From Siphlonurus alternatus (lineage: Eukaryota > Arthropoda > Insecta > Ephemeroptera > Siphlonuridae): 64,000 nt of DNA. Shown piece by piece: positions 41,060 through 58,709 of the stretch (its first letter is position 1; every line of letters starts with the position of its first letter). The notes under the pieces were generated by a model. That model was not told the origin of the DNA, did no database searches, and was given only the letters and a program-made list of their open reading frames with translations. Position numbers and translations under genes: made by a program. The DNA lies in assembly GCA_949825025.1 (NCBI GenBank), contig OX463781.1, positions 47,070,317-47,134,316 of the forward strand, in the 5' to 3' direction.

Positions 41060-43004
41060 TGGCTGTAGAGTCACGGGAGGTCACGATGACGTCACTAATA
41101 TTGTACCAGCATATTATAAAAAATTATGAGGATGCAATCAAATGTAATGCAATAGGTTGTTTACCTATTTTTGATATAAACCCATATAATTTATGTATAA
41201 TGAAATAATAGTGATTATTTACCATTATGTACGTAATATTAATTATCATAATATTCTAATACCTCTGTGTTAATTTAATAGTTTAATTCTTGGAATGAAA
41301 CTTTTTTCCATTCTTCCATTTTGCATTGAATATTTTAAAATATTACACGCAACATGAACATCAAAAACTATGCAGCCAAACATTTTTGTGATAGCAAATT
41401 AAATTATATTGCCAAGACTAATGTCATGAAATAATATTATCGTTTCAGGTTTTTAATTAATATTGTAAGAATGCAATAAAATTGTTATCAAAATCTTAAA
41501 AATGATAAACTCAGGTTAAAAGAACAACACTATCTACAAAACGTTTTATCAGCACTTTCACTGGCAGAACTGCAGCCTTGAACTTGATTGATTCTGGGTC
41601 TGCTGCTTTCTTTTTGCAACAAATCCATACACTGAGACGGGGAAAAGAAGCAGCATCTGTCAAGAAAGTGACTTGGATCAACGTCACGCTATGAATGTTA
41701 TTATTTTTATAATTACACGTCTATTTTGAATTTTTTTTTGAATCAATAAATTATGCATAAATGCACAAGGAAAAATAATATATTTTTTTACATATAACAC
41801 GTTTGTGTATCAAGAGGTGTGTATTATTCGCAAACTCGTCTATAGATATGAAAATTTATTTCTCTTAAATAAATTAATAGATCAGTCTAATAGAGTTGTG
41901 TTTATAAAATTACCTGCAAACCAAAATAGAGAAGACAGCCTTCAACATGCAATAATCACATGCTATGCATTCAACGACTTATATAGTTCTTGACATGCAT
42001 TGCCTATATGGCTAATTTATTTTCATAATGAGATTTTTTAATTTCAACTTAAATTGTGAAACACAAACTAAAACTCGATCATTATATACAGAAAATCTTT
42101 ATTAATTAAATTATATTTTAAGCGTAACAAAACAAATTGAAATTCTGTTTATTGTTTGTGGTTAAATAATAAAACAAACAATGCAGTAGTTCATGAATGT
42201 TAAAATTATTCTGGCGATGTTGTTTTTACTTCAGTTATATTAATTTTTGAACACGCACGCATTGTTCCGCAAACACGTAAGTCACGTATACATATCAGAG
42301 CCAATTCATTGAACATTGCAAGTGCGAGGCAAAGCTATAACATTACGTTAATTGCTGGAGGTCAATATTTAGGGAATACCAATTTAAAACTAAATTCCAC
42401 GAGGCTATAAAAATAGAATGCTATATTACCTTTCAAATAAATATGACTCAAATTGTAATTTAATTCTTGAAACTTTTAAAATCATTGAAGGACAAATATA
42501 ATTAGTTTTTTTAAACAATAATTTTTTTACGAAAAAATTATTGTCAACAGTAACATCCGGTTTGTCGCTAGGACTCGAAGGGTGCTTGATCGTTACAAGG
42601 ACAAAATGGTACCATCTCTACTGGGCTTGGTGACGTCACAGGTACCCGTACGACGTTAAAGCTGACGGAAAAGTCACCGACACGCCCCTTTATCTGGAGA
42701 ACAATGGAGCGTAGGAGAATGTCGCAATAAAATATCCACTCTGTAACGTAATTGAATTATTTCAATTTATATTTAACACAGATCTTAGTCGGTCTGTGTC
42801 AACAATATTTTGCAACGACATATTGTTGTCTGGTGGATGTCTTTTCAATCTGTTTCATTGTTGGCAACTTTTTATCACTAACATCATTATATGAACGTTA
42901 TTCTAATCAAAGTTTACCCATCAATTTTTTTATAATTGTGTCAATGACATATATATATACTTCATTAAGGTTAAAGCTTTTTGTATGATTTTGCAAAATT
43001 ATAT
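41060..43004. other. intergenic AT-rich sequence
   Basis: No credible exon. The one compositional exception is 42545-42715, GC-richer and containing GTGACGTCAC at 42630-42639, which could be a regulatory island. Confidence 0.5.
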
Positions 43005-43452
43005 AATGGAGTATTGTCCTCAATTTTTTTTATTGCAGAAATGGATTGAGCGTGCAAAGTTATGCTACCTTGATTTTTTTAAGATTTTTTAGAGCCCGGA
43101 AAGTATTTTTAAAAAATTATTGAACGTCCTTTTTGTGACGTCACGCGGCGGCAAGTCCTATCTTTTTCTTAAGGAGCGGCCTCTCGTGGCGTTACAAAAA
43201 TAATAATAATAATAATAATAATTTTATTTCGATCGTTGGCTTTACAGCATAGATCACGTCAGATTTGTTACATAAATCATACATAACAGGTACTTAAATC
43301 TAATTAAAATTACCTAAACTCGGTAATAACTTCCAGTATTTTTTTAAAAATAGTTCCCGGGCTCTAAAAAATCTGAAAAAAATCAGGGTAGCATAACTTT
43401 GCATCCTCTATCCATTTCTGCAATAAAAAAAAAATGAGGTCAATACTCCATT
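43005..43452. mobile_element. palindromic element interrupted by a LINE 3' fragment
   Basis: The outer arms match the element at 35088 (AATGGAGTATTG...CAATACTCCATT, GTGACGTCAC, CTTAAGGAGCGGC). The right half is interrupted at 43199-43322 by a LINE tail with an (AAT)n end. The palindrome therefore predates the LINE insertion. Confidence 0.75.
43199..43322 (-). mobile_element. LINE/SINE 3' tail with (ATT)n
   Basis: Read on the minus strand the segment ends GATCGAAATAAAATTATTATT, a non-LTR retrotransposon type of 3' terminus with a microsatellite tail. The body shares ATCACGTC, ACAGCAT and TCTAATTAAAATTA with 60311-60412. Confidence 0.6.
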
Positions 43453-45124
43453 TGAAATTGACAAAAAAATATATATATGATTTTTAAATAAGATATTTAC
43501 AATATCAGTAAATTTTAAAATTACTGATTAACTATTTTATATTAAAATACTGATCATGGTACGTATATTTGATGGAAAACATAAATTTTAAGGTCTAAAA
43601 ATTATCATCACACTCACAATGCATGGTATTAATGCTGGTATTATTTTTTATAAATATAATGGTATTGACAATAAATTTCGTAAGATGTAATTTTAAGCAA
43701 ATATTTATTAAAAAAAGATGCATGATGAATAACAATAAAGATATAAATATTTTCAAAATTGATGCAAACAAAATAATGTAAGATATAATTTTAATTGAAA
43801 TTCATCGAAATTACTCCTTAAATTATTTCATGCTTTTAATACATGTGGGCTCTTTAATAAAGAGATTAATTTTTACTTTTCATTGGTTTTAAAAAATTAT
43901 TATACTTTTACATTTTAAATTTGATATTATTAAACATTCATTTTGATTTTGGAAAGAATATTATTTGGTATGTATAGTTAATTAATATTATATTTAAATA
44001 CTTTGACATCTGCATATTTATTATTATTTGTTAGTAACAATGCAAATTAGGATATTTTAATTTCATATGTCAATAATTAAGCAACTCTTAAATTATATAT
44101 ATATGATGTAGCGTACATATATTTTTCTATTATAATTGATTATTTACATTTTTTTATTCACACGGCCCAAAATTTTACAAATTATTGAAATTATATAGAT
44201 TATATGGAGGTTATTTTTTCATGTTTTTATCAAGCCTGCATGAAGGAAAATTGTGTGTGCAGATTAGTTTTTTTCTCTCTCCCAGACTAACAGTGAAAGA
44301 ATACCCGTGTCATCTACATGCATGCAAGCGAAGAATTTCAAAAATTTATAACGTTGAGATTTTTAATCATGCATGTGTAAATAATTGTGAAAATTTTATT
44401 TTTATAAATTTTATAACAATATTCATGCAAAATTAATTATATATAGGTATGCCATAGAAATTAGGTATATATATATAATTACTTTATTAGAGTAGCTATT
44501 GGATTTAAAACATTTATAAATCACTACTAGCTGAAATAAATAAATTTTGCATGTTTTTTCCATCTAGTTTTCCTTTGTCTTTGGTTGCTGCTTTTTTTTT
44601 CATTTGCTTTTTTAGCAAATAAAAATCTATGACATTTCTGATTTAACTAATTTAACATGACACTAAATATGCGTGTACGTGGAAGCATCTCAACAACGTA
44701 CGTACAGTACATTGTCTGAAATATGAGCATCAAGTCAAACTTGTACTAAACTCAAAATTTGTCACACTAATATGGCGTGGAGAACATCGTCCTGGTCTCA
44801 AAAGAGAGAAGGCCCCCGAATTATAAATAAATAAAATAAATAAAATAAATTCTTATTTATTCGGCAACAGTTACAGATCCAATGACCAAATATAATAAAG
44901 TCAATAACACAACATACAAAAAAAAAAAAAAAAAAATAATAATAATTGAAATTATTGTCAACTTTTATTCATTTTTACCGTCTCTTCTCGTCTCTTTTCC
45001 TCATGAATAAAATTAAAGAAACGTTGTCTCTATTTCATCCTCAATTTAAGCAAGGAAATATAATGTGTTTTTGAGTTAAATATATGTAATAGTTAGGAAA
45101 AGAAGAAGTTAAAGACGTAATTTT
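43453..45124. other. AT-rich intergenic stretch
   Basis: No exon, gene-like composition or repeat family was seen apart from short A and TAAA runs (44820-44940). Confidence 0.6.
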
Positions 45125-45139
45125 TCAACTAGGGGGATG

Positions 45140-45315
45140 TATGCAGGTCGCTGGAGGTTTTGCTAGAGTACGAGGTCTCGAGGGGGAGGATTAAAGGTTC
45201 TGTGAGGTCACTGAGGTCTCGAAGGTCGAAGGGTGGTGGATTAAAGGTTCTGTGCGGGTTGCTTGAGGTCGCTGGAGTACGAGGTCTCGAGGGGGTGGAT
45301 GAAGGTTCTGGGGGT
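45140..45315. repeat. degenerate tandem repeat after the zinc-finger stop codon
   Basis: About three units sharing AGTACGAGGTCTCGAGGGGG, GGATTAAAGGTTCTGTG and GAGGTC words follow the stop (45324-45326) of the zinc-finger gene. The last coding bases (GAGGTCTCGGTG) resemble the unit, so the array may have grown from the gene's 3' end. Confidence 0.6.
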
Positions 45316-45323
45316 TGCTAGAG

Positions 45324-50611
<5,288 letters not shown>

Positions 50612-51257
50612 GTCGAACCTGTGGAGGATTTCGTTGTTCTCTTGTTTGTAATATAATACACACAGGAGAATTATTCACGTGTAATTAATTTCAATTAACT
50701 AAGGGAAAATAGTCCTATTATTATTATTGTCCTATTTTATCTCAAAAATTAATTTGCAAAAGTTTGAAGAGGGTCTGAGGGTTATATAATTCGAGTATTA
50801 TATAGAGGACCTATAATTATAATACCCTATATAATATAGTGCATTTAGTTATATCCAGCAATCTATATACCGAATGAAAATGTCTGAAAATACTCTAAAA
50901 TAATGAGCATGAACTGAAAATAAAACTATGGAATTAGTATATATTAATATTTAATATTTCACCACAGGACAATTATTCTAATATTCAGGAAACCATGTAT
51001 ATAAGAACAAGTCTAAAAAATGTCTTGCATGAGATGCAATAAATTATTATTATTATATACACGTGTTCAGTTTTCTTGACACACAAAATTTTTAATACCT
51101 ATCTATTTTTCTCTTTAAAGAGCTAACAACAATTAATTATTATTTTGGTATCAATAATCTTACTTATTACGCAATAATTACCCAAGACTTCGGAGCAACT
51201 CAGTCGCACATGAACTCTTGACCTCGGCCGGGACAGATCTGTTGTGTTGTCACGGGG

Positions 51258-51492
51258 ATTTGGCGCCAAATAAGCAGCAGACATCCCCCACCACCCTTCT
51301 AGACGTGGCAGACAGCGCGGCGCCCTCACACCATCCCCTCCCACTTCTTACTGACCGTCTGGAAAACAATTCCCGCCAATTTGCTTACCCCCTTCCACTT
51401 ACCTGCAGCTAGCAGACGGCTTGGCGCCGACACCTTCCCCTCCACGACGTTCAGGTTTCGCGTCATCATGTCTGGAATAATTCCCGCCAAAA
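51258..51492. promoter_or_regulatory. E2F-like motif cluster at the zinc-finger gene 5' end
   Basis: Four motifs in 235 bp: the palindrome ATTTGGCGCCAAAT (51258-51271), TTCCCGCCAA (51370-51379), TTGGCGCC (51421-51428) and TTCCCGCCAAAA (51481-51492). A noncoding exon probably ends at 51403 (GCTGCAG/gtaagt, minus). The site at 51481 would then be upstream, 51421 in the exon and the other two in intron 1. TTTSSCGC-type sites at this density suggest cell-cycle control. Confidence 0.5.
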
Positions 51493-51559
51493 GTCATCCA
51501 GACTTCAGACAGGTACGGACAGGTAGCTGGCTTTCGGTACTTCTGTATTTTTTTATCTA

Positions 51560-53420
51560 ACACGCTAGAGAAGCGTCGTTTCCACCAATTCGGTCATCTC
51601 TCGTTCTGAAACATGTCTTTTTGTAGTAATTAATTTATATTGTGAAACCCTTTGATCTGCATATATCAACGGTGCGTGCAGAGTTTACAGATATTACTAG
51701 ATCATGGCACCAGCATGCAGTTTATTTGAGTTAATGTTTTATTATAATTACTGTCTTTTGTTTCAATAACGTAATCCTACGTGCTAGATTGCACAAATGA
51801 TTTGTGTATCATGATTAAAAAAAAAACAACAACTATAAATATAAAATATGATCCAATAGATCGTCCTATTGGATTATAGTTTATTACCCTATGTGATCGA
51901 AACTGAGCTATAAAAACGCTCCCCAATCGATCATGAATCAAATTCTGCATGACGGTAATATAAATATTAGACCTAAATGAAATTCATCACTATATATAAG
52001 CTTCAGAATAGTTATTTCCTGACCCTTTCATGATTGTTATTTTTTAATTTCCTCCGTTTTTTGTTTTTTTTTTAGGTTGTATGAAGAGGTAAAATTAAAA
52101 TTTTGGTATAACAGGTATGAAAGGAATTTTGTTTTTTATAGATCGAAAAATTGTTAATATATTAATAATAATGACACAACGAGGGCTGAATACAACTAAT
52201 AAAATAACCCTGTCAATTTCGCTTAGTAAAAATTGATTGATCATTTGTTTAAAAAATGTAACGTGCTCGTTTTTTGTGTGATTTTTTCTTCAAAGTTTAT
52301 AGCGCTTATTGAAATATATACTATCATCGTAAGTACGCAGTTTTACCAGAGAATATCTGTATACTAAAAACAACAATCTTAATGGAGAATTTTCCATTTA
52401 GTACCTTGCATTAATAAAATAACTATAGCCAGAAAAAAATAAATACTACGTAGTATTTATGTAGAGAGCATATATTTAAATTAAATATGTCTATATGTTT
52501 ATTATTATTAATGTTTACATTAAATTAAATTTAAACATCTGGTATATTTATATTATCTCGTTATACAATTACGAGATTGTCATTATGTCGATTCTTCGGT
52601 CCTTTACAATTGTCGTGAATGTAAAAACAGTATTGATTTTTTAGCTTGGAACTGCAAAGCTGATGATATTATAATATAGAATATTAACTCTCTGAATTTT
52701 ACATAAATTTTTTCTTGTAAGGAAAGTGGCTCTCCAATTATCAAGAGAAAATAATTGGAAGTTAGTCTAAAAAAAATTTATTTTTTTTTTTAGCCTGAAT
52801 ATGGCATTAAATTTTAGTATTGTTATTTTCAAACAATTGATGCTCCTTTCAAATCTCAAGATACTTTTTTATATAAAGCTTGTTATTATGAAAATGAACT
52901 CCTCTGTCGAAGAGAGAAATCATGCAGTAAATTTTTTAATTAAAAATCCAAACAAAAAAAAAAAGATAAACTTTGAATACCCCAAATTGGAATCGATAAG
53001 CATTAATTGAATTTATTTGTTTTATTTTCTTGTATTTATTCAAATCTTGATTAATTACTTAAATTTGGGTTTTTAATCATGTACGTTCATTGAAAATAAA
53101 CATCATGAATACTCAAGTGCACTTTGATTAAAAGCAGTTTGAAAGCCGCAAATATTGATGCGCCTGTAAACTTCGGAGTATAGGCAACTGTTGCTACATC
53201 AGTGTGAGACGGAACATGCAATGTAAATACTCTAGGCTGAAAACTTCTCGGCTGTTTCAGCGCTAAATTTAGTGACGGAGTGGAGAAAAGAGGGCGAGGG
53301 ACTACCCCCCCTTCTTTACCCTTTTAACCACAAATTTTCAACTACACATCATAGGAAATAGATTCTTTAATTCATTTCAGAATTCTTAACGTTATAACAT
53401 TAGTATATAAATGTACACTA
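51560..53420. other. intergenic AT-rich sequence
   Basis: Nothing recognisable was found. 53135-53330 is somewhat GC-richer but has no long frame or splice pair I could support. Confidence 0.5.
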
Positions 53421-53423
53421 GTC

Positions 53424-53537
53424 GCCTTGGAAAATTTCTCACTTACAGTTTTGTTATTCACCATGCTCTGTGTTATTCTTACGGGGCATGGTGATTAAAA
53501 AGGCCTCAAAGAAAAATTTTCCGAGGCAACGACTGTA
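53424..53537. mobile_element. short hairpin element
   Basis: Imperfect palindrome: GTCGCCTTGGAAAATTTCT at the left and AAATTTTCCGAGGCAACGAC at the right, with TTATTCACCATGC against GGGCATGGTGATTAA. A second copy is at 36068-36175. Confidence 0.65.
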
Positions 53538-53539
53538 CA

Positions 53540-54470
53540 AAGTGATTTAATTCGAAAAATAGACAAAATTTTATTATAAGATACAATTGAATGAAAAAAA
53601 AATAATTGAAAAATATATGTTTTGCATTTTTTATCGTTGTTCATAATTTTCCTATACATAATGCTAAAATTATGTTCAATAATCTTTTGTGTGGTCATGT
53701 TTGCAGTAACTGTGACAACGGAGGTAGATCCAGATTAACAACACTCTGTGCCGGGTGACGGGCTAATGTTTCCAGCGGTGTGCTTGCGATATCTCTGTGC
53801 GCTCTTCCGTGCCACAGATCGTAATTAATTGTTTGGACAACAAAGTTTATAATACTCAATGAACAAACGGAGAATATTGTCAAAATATATAGCAGATATG
53901 ATAAAAGTTATCGCTCAAGTGTTAGAATTTTACTATAATTATTTATTTATTTTCATGCTGTATAAAAAAAATAGTAATACACAAAATTGTAGTAATAATA
54001 CTTACATTTAGATAGTATTCTATAATTATAACGATTTATCTTATTCTGAGCTTTCTCTTATAAATAAGGACAAGTTGATTAATATTGCAGCTCTATTTTT
54101 TTATTTATTAAATATGTAATCATGATTTTACGTTTTGTATATTATGTTATATCATCATCACCCAGTTTTTACTTTTTTATAAATTTATTTGTTGAAATAA
54201 ATAAAAACTCGTTTCAGAGTTTAATACTTAATTGATTTTTAATCTGAAGTTTGAAATATTATAACTATATTATGTACTTTAAACCCTTCAACTGAGAATA
54301 AATAATTTACATAAGAATTTTTTTTATCCAGTATATAATATATAATTACTAAGTCAAAGAGATATTAATTTAAATATATAAAAAGTAGACAGTAGAGATC
54401 CAATTATTGAAATAGATTACGCTCTCTTTTTTTCAGTGGTAACATCTTTATGATGCAAAGTGGGATTTGA
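53540..54470. other. AT-rich spacer upstream of the membrane-protein gene
   Basis: No feature was seen. GC content rises sharply from about 54470, marking the promoter/5'UTR of the next gene. Confidence 0.5.
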
Positions 54471-54816
54471 AGGTTCACGGTTGGCTGAGAACGGATTTGT
54501 CATGGGACTCTGGCTGAGCCTCGTCGATGTTCTGAGTGGTATGGCAGATAAGCATGCGGCGGCTGCGGGCGACTGACTGCGCTCGCGTCGACTGCTAGGG
54601 TTACCCGGCTGCTGCTGCTGGCTCGCTGCATGCTATAGCGAGGGTGCGACGAGCAAGCAAGGCTAGCAAGCGCCGGCGCCCGGGAGCCAGTCTCCGCGAG
54701 GCGAGGAGCAAGAGCAGTTGATAAGAGCAGCAACTATTGCGACGACCACCCGCCATGAAGCGCAAGAAGGTGACGGCGACCTACAAAAGCAGCAGGTCGA
54801 CCGCGCTCAGGCGCTG

Positions 54817-55054
54817 ATGGCCGTGGCAGTTTTCACCGCAGTCGCGACCTTCCTAGTAGTGGTAGTAGGTGTTATGCCAAGACACCACGACTCGCTGGCG
54901 GTCCGAGACACTCAGGGGCTGGCCGTGCTGCTGGGCGAGCGACAGGACTGCGAGGAGCCGAGTGTAGCTCAGGCCGCCGTGCGGGAGGTCACCAAGAGAA
55001 GACAGCTGGAGAACGCCAGCGAGCCTCTGCAGCTGATCATGCCGGTGGAGAACG
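54817..55054 (+). CDS. first coding exon of a probable single-pass membrane protein (partial)
   Basis: From ATG 54817 the frame gives MAVAVFTAVATFLVVVVGV, a strong membrane segment. A 60-residue soluble stretch follows (with VTKRRQ and NAS, a possible N-glycosylation site), up to a good donor AACG/gtgagc after 55054. A GC-rich leader starts near 54480. A better-placed ATG at 54755 (cgccATGaag) opens a 20-codon basic frame (MKRKKVTATYKSSRSTALRR) whose TGA overlaps the second ATG as TGATG. A basic tail before a membrane segment is what a type II protein needs, so either a base is missing/extra here or the first frame is a regulatory uORF. No downstream exon was found within the window and the family is unknown. 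Confidence 0.5.
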
Positions 55055-55080
55055 GTGAGCACCATCACCAAACACTCTTT

Positions 55081-55274
55081 AGGGCTGTCGCAAACAGAAT
55101 CGTATGATTTCGCAACGTATGACAAAATAAAAGTAAGAATCTATGCGATCAGGTGTTCACACAGCTTCGCATGGTATCGTATGACATCGTATGTTTCTAA
55201 TTTAGAATCGGTTCTTAATTTTTATCATATACGAAGTCATACGATGCGATATGAAGGCAGTGTGCGATCGCCCT
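55081..55274. mobile_element. hairpin MITE in the first intron of the membrane-protein gene
   Basis: Ends AGGGCTGTCGCAAAC and GTGTGCGATCGCCCT, with repeated CGTATGA/TCATACG words in both arms. It starts 26 bp after the splice donor. No clear target duplication. Confidence 0.6.
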
Positions 55275-55795
55275 AAGTCGGTGGGGATTTTAATTAAGAT
55301 TGATCAGTAACCGTAAAGTTTACAGACTTAATCACGAAGGAAGATAACATGGTTCCTCACTAACAGTGGTTAGTGAAAAACTATGTAGTCTTTCTAGATA
55401 AATCTTTCCGATATAATAATAATAATAATAATAATCAACAGATCGTATATCATAAAACGTAATTGTCTTATTTTGTAACTCGTATGCCTCAATTATTATC
55501 CGTACAAGCAAACTCTGAACTCGAATTTTAATATAAATTGAATTTTTTTAAAAAAAAGTATATATACGTATGGTATATCAGCTAGTTTTCCTTCTTTGAA
55601 TTTAAAAAATTAAATTTTTACGAAAATATAAATTTTAAATTTATTCACTTTGAATTGATTTTGTTACTATCAATGTTTAAGAGAAAACAGGCAGCGGAGC
55701 TATAAATAATTTTTTTAATAAATTTGATATTCATTCAAATAATTGAGATATTTTAAGAACTTTATTAATCTTCTCGTGACAAAGAAAATTGTTTT

Positions 55796-55798
<3 letters not shown>

Positions 55799-55844
<46 letters not shown>
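55799..55844. repeat. (TA)n microsatellite
   Basis: About 45 bp of TA. Confidence 0.95.
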
Positions 55845-55847
<3 letters not shown>

Positions 55848-55859
55848 GTTATATTATAT

Positions 55860-57298
55860 AATATCTTTGACACAATAATATTTACATTTAAACCATAACT
55901 TTAAATAAATAATGTTTCGTAGCGAAATTCAAACATAAACTACCCGGTAAAAGTTGCATGATTCATAATTATGTGTAGTCAAAATTGCGTTTAAGGTGGA
56001 GATTATGACAGTCATAAAAAACTTAGAAAACTTTCCACAAACGTAAGTTAAACATTTCATACAGGGTGAAATAATGAATTAAAATATTTTATTCACTGCA
56101 TGGGGTACAAAAATTTAACACGTGTTAATTTCACTAAACTCCTACAATAATACACTTACTAAACAGCAACTACTCGACGTTCACTCTGAAAGCCGCTGTA
56201 ACATCTACTAATGAATATATTAAAGAAATGCGTTCTACGGACACTGCATTGCATGGACCGATATCTAGGAAAAAAAAATGTAATATTATTCATGAAGCAG
56301 AAACGGAAAAAAATACATTTGATTAAAAAAAATAAATAAATATTATTATATAAACGTGAGCAACATGTTGTGTATTTTTTTTTTAACAAAGCATCTTTTT
56401 GATAAAGACTGCCATCGTCCTACAAACATAATCTTAACGGACATTTTTTTATTGTTGTACGTATACTACATACCTTTTTTTATATTAAATATATCAATAA
56501 AATAACTATTATACATCTTTATAAAAAAAATTACGTCAAACTCAACACATGAACATAAGAATTTTTCATTTATGTCAATCTTTTATAAAAAGAATTCTGA
56601 TAAAAAATTTACAGTCATTTTATGATTAGTATCTGTCAGTGTCGTATTATGAAAAATGAGAAACTGTAGTTAACTACAAAAAATGAAAGAAAAATATCAT
56701 ATTTTCGATCACTCCCTACAAAATTATTATTAATATTTTTTTTTTATTCAAATAACAAATTTTATGACATATTAAAATAAAAATTCAACCCCCAGAGAAC
56801 TCGTGAAAGGGGAAGTTCAAAATTCACTCTATGGCAAATTATAATCCTATAATATATATAATGTATAATGTATATATAATTTACAGCAAACGGAAGAAAT
56901 ATGACAATAATAAAATAATAGTAAATTTGATGTGATTCAAAACATAAGTTATTAGTAAATATTATAAAGTGAATCAGAGTGACTTAATAATATTAGTTAG
57001 TTACATAGGTAAATATAATAATAAAATAGGTAAGATTTGAAGGAAATTTTCTAGGGCAATAGCTGTAAACTTACTATTGCATGCAATTAAGTTCTACTTA
57101 TTTTTGAGCTGATGTTGATTGTAATTAAACAATGATATATGTATAAGATTACTTAATTGATTGAATGATTAAAATTTTGTAAACTGGTTAATAGATTTTT
57201 ATATTTTATGGGTATAATAACATTGATCATTTCTGCATGCAAAAAAAATCAATTTTATTTGCAGTGGACTGTATAACATACATTACACCTTTAATTAA
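55860..57298. other. AT-rich sequence without recognisable genes
   Basis: Only short frames of AT-rich composition. It may be intron of the gene starting at 54817. Confidence 0.5.
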
Positions 57299-57504
57299 GG
57301 GTATAATTTAACATGGAAGTTCCATTTCTCCAGCATGTTAAATTAGTCAATTTTAAAAATTCGTAACTCGAAAAGTAGTTCGAATTTGTATACCTAATAT
57401 TTTAACTACTGATAGGAGATGTAGAGGAGAACATTTTAAATTCTTGTCATAATTTTCACGTGTGGGATTTTTTTTTTTTTAACATCAAGCGTGTTAACTT
57501 ACCC
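57299..57504. mobile_element. half-copy of the TTAA palindrome family
   Basis: Flanked by TTAA (57295-57298 and 57505-57508). It holds the full right arm (TTTTAACTACTGATAGGAGA, GTAGAGGAGAACATTTTAAA, ending TTAACTTACCC) but most of the left arm is missing, so it can no longer form the full hairpin. Confidence 0.75.
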
Positions 57505-58376
57505 TTAAGGAGTAGTAAAAATTCATTCACAACAGATAAACATTTGTTTGGTAAAACTTTTATCTTGCATAGTGTTAAAAATATATAACTAATGAAAATC
57601 TTTTCCCGAGTGAATTCCTCTAACGCGGCTCTTACCTGCCTACACGCGAGATAACATTAATTAATTATAAATTTAATTTACGATTATATATTTCTAATTA
57701 AAAAGTTATACGTACACTCGTTCAGAGTACAAGATAACTACGAAATGTTAAAGAATAAAGTTCGACAGCTCTCAATCTTATACAAAAGTTTAAAATTAAA
57801 TTCAAGACTTGATATAAAAAAAAAACTTTATATCCTTAGAGATTCACTTTTAGCGTCTAAAATATAAAATTGTGGAGTGACAAAGTTTTAAAGAACCTCT
57901 GACCTTTTCATATTAAAAGTTTATATAAAAAATTGAATTTTATTTTAACGATTTTTATCAAGGATTTAAATAAGTATCTAATTGTTTATATAACGACTTA
58001 TAAAGTATTTTTAAATTTAAAAAATGAATAACTTTCATCATAATAAATTTCAATTCCCCCTCTTTTTGCTACCTTTTAAAGTTAAAGGAACAAACAAAGG
58101 AGGAATTTGATAAATTGGGATGTTTATTGCTTTGCACTTTATACTTTAAAAGACTAACTACTTATCTGAAATCGATATAGCATCCTTGCTAAGTGTGAGA
58201 GTGTAGGAGATATTCTGAACACAGCGCACCAGAGTTAAGTTTCGTAGACGCAAGAAGTATTATGTTACATACTAAAATAAATGTATTAACTAAATGGAAA
58301 CACGAGATCGTGCTAATTTACTTTGCTCATCTCACATTTCATAACATAATTTTTATGATGCATTTTATTCTGTTGT

Positions 58377-58700
58377 AGACAACCTGCATGAAAAAATTTT
58401 TATTGCAGAAATGAATAGAGATGGTACCAAATTATGCTACCCTACATTTTTCAGATTTTTTTTTAGTCCCGGAACTATTTTTTAATAATTATTGAAAGTT
58501 CTGTAAGTTGGCACCTCTGATTCCTTAATAAAAAGGATATAGGACCTAGACGCCTATTGACGCCTCCAGGAGGCGTGGCTGCACTTTCAATAATTATTTA
58601 AAAATAGTTCTGGGGCTCAAAAAAGCTGAAAAAATTCAGAATAGTATAATTTTGCACCCTCTATTCATTTCTGCAATCAAAATTTTCATACAGGTTGTCT
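58377..58700. mobile_element. palindromic element, diverged copy
   Basis: Left end AGACAACCTG...TATTGCAGAAATGAATAGAG and right end CTCTATTCATTTCTGCAAT...CAGGTTGTCT are inverted. Internal CGGAACTATTTTT blocks match the 35088 family. The outer 20 bp differ from that family. Confidence 0.75.
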
Positions 58701-58709
58701 GTCCGTTGA

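Noticed and set aside
54500..54733. Minus frame starting MLLLSTALAP, resembling a signal peptide
   Set aside because: It lies opposite the GC-rich leader of the plus-strand membrane-protein gene, with no splice partner or domain. An antisense transcript cannot be fully excluded.
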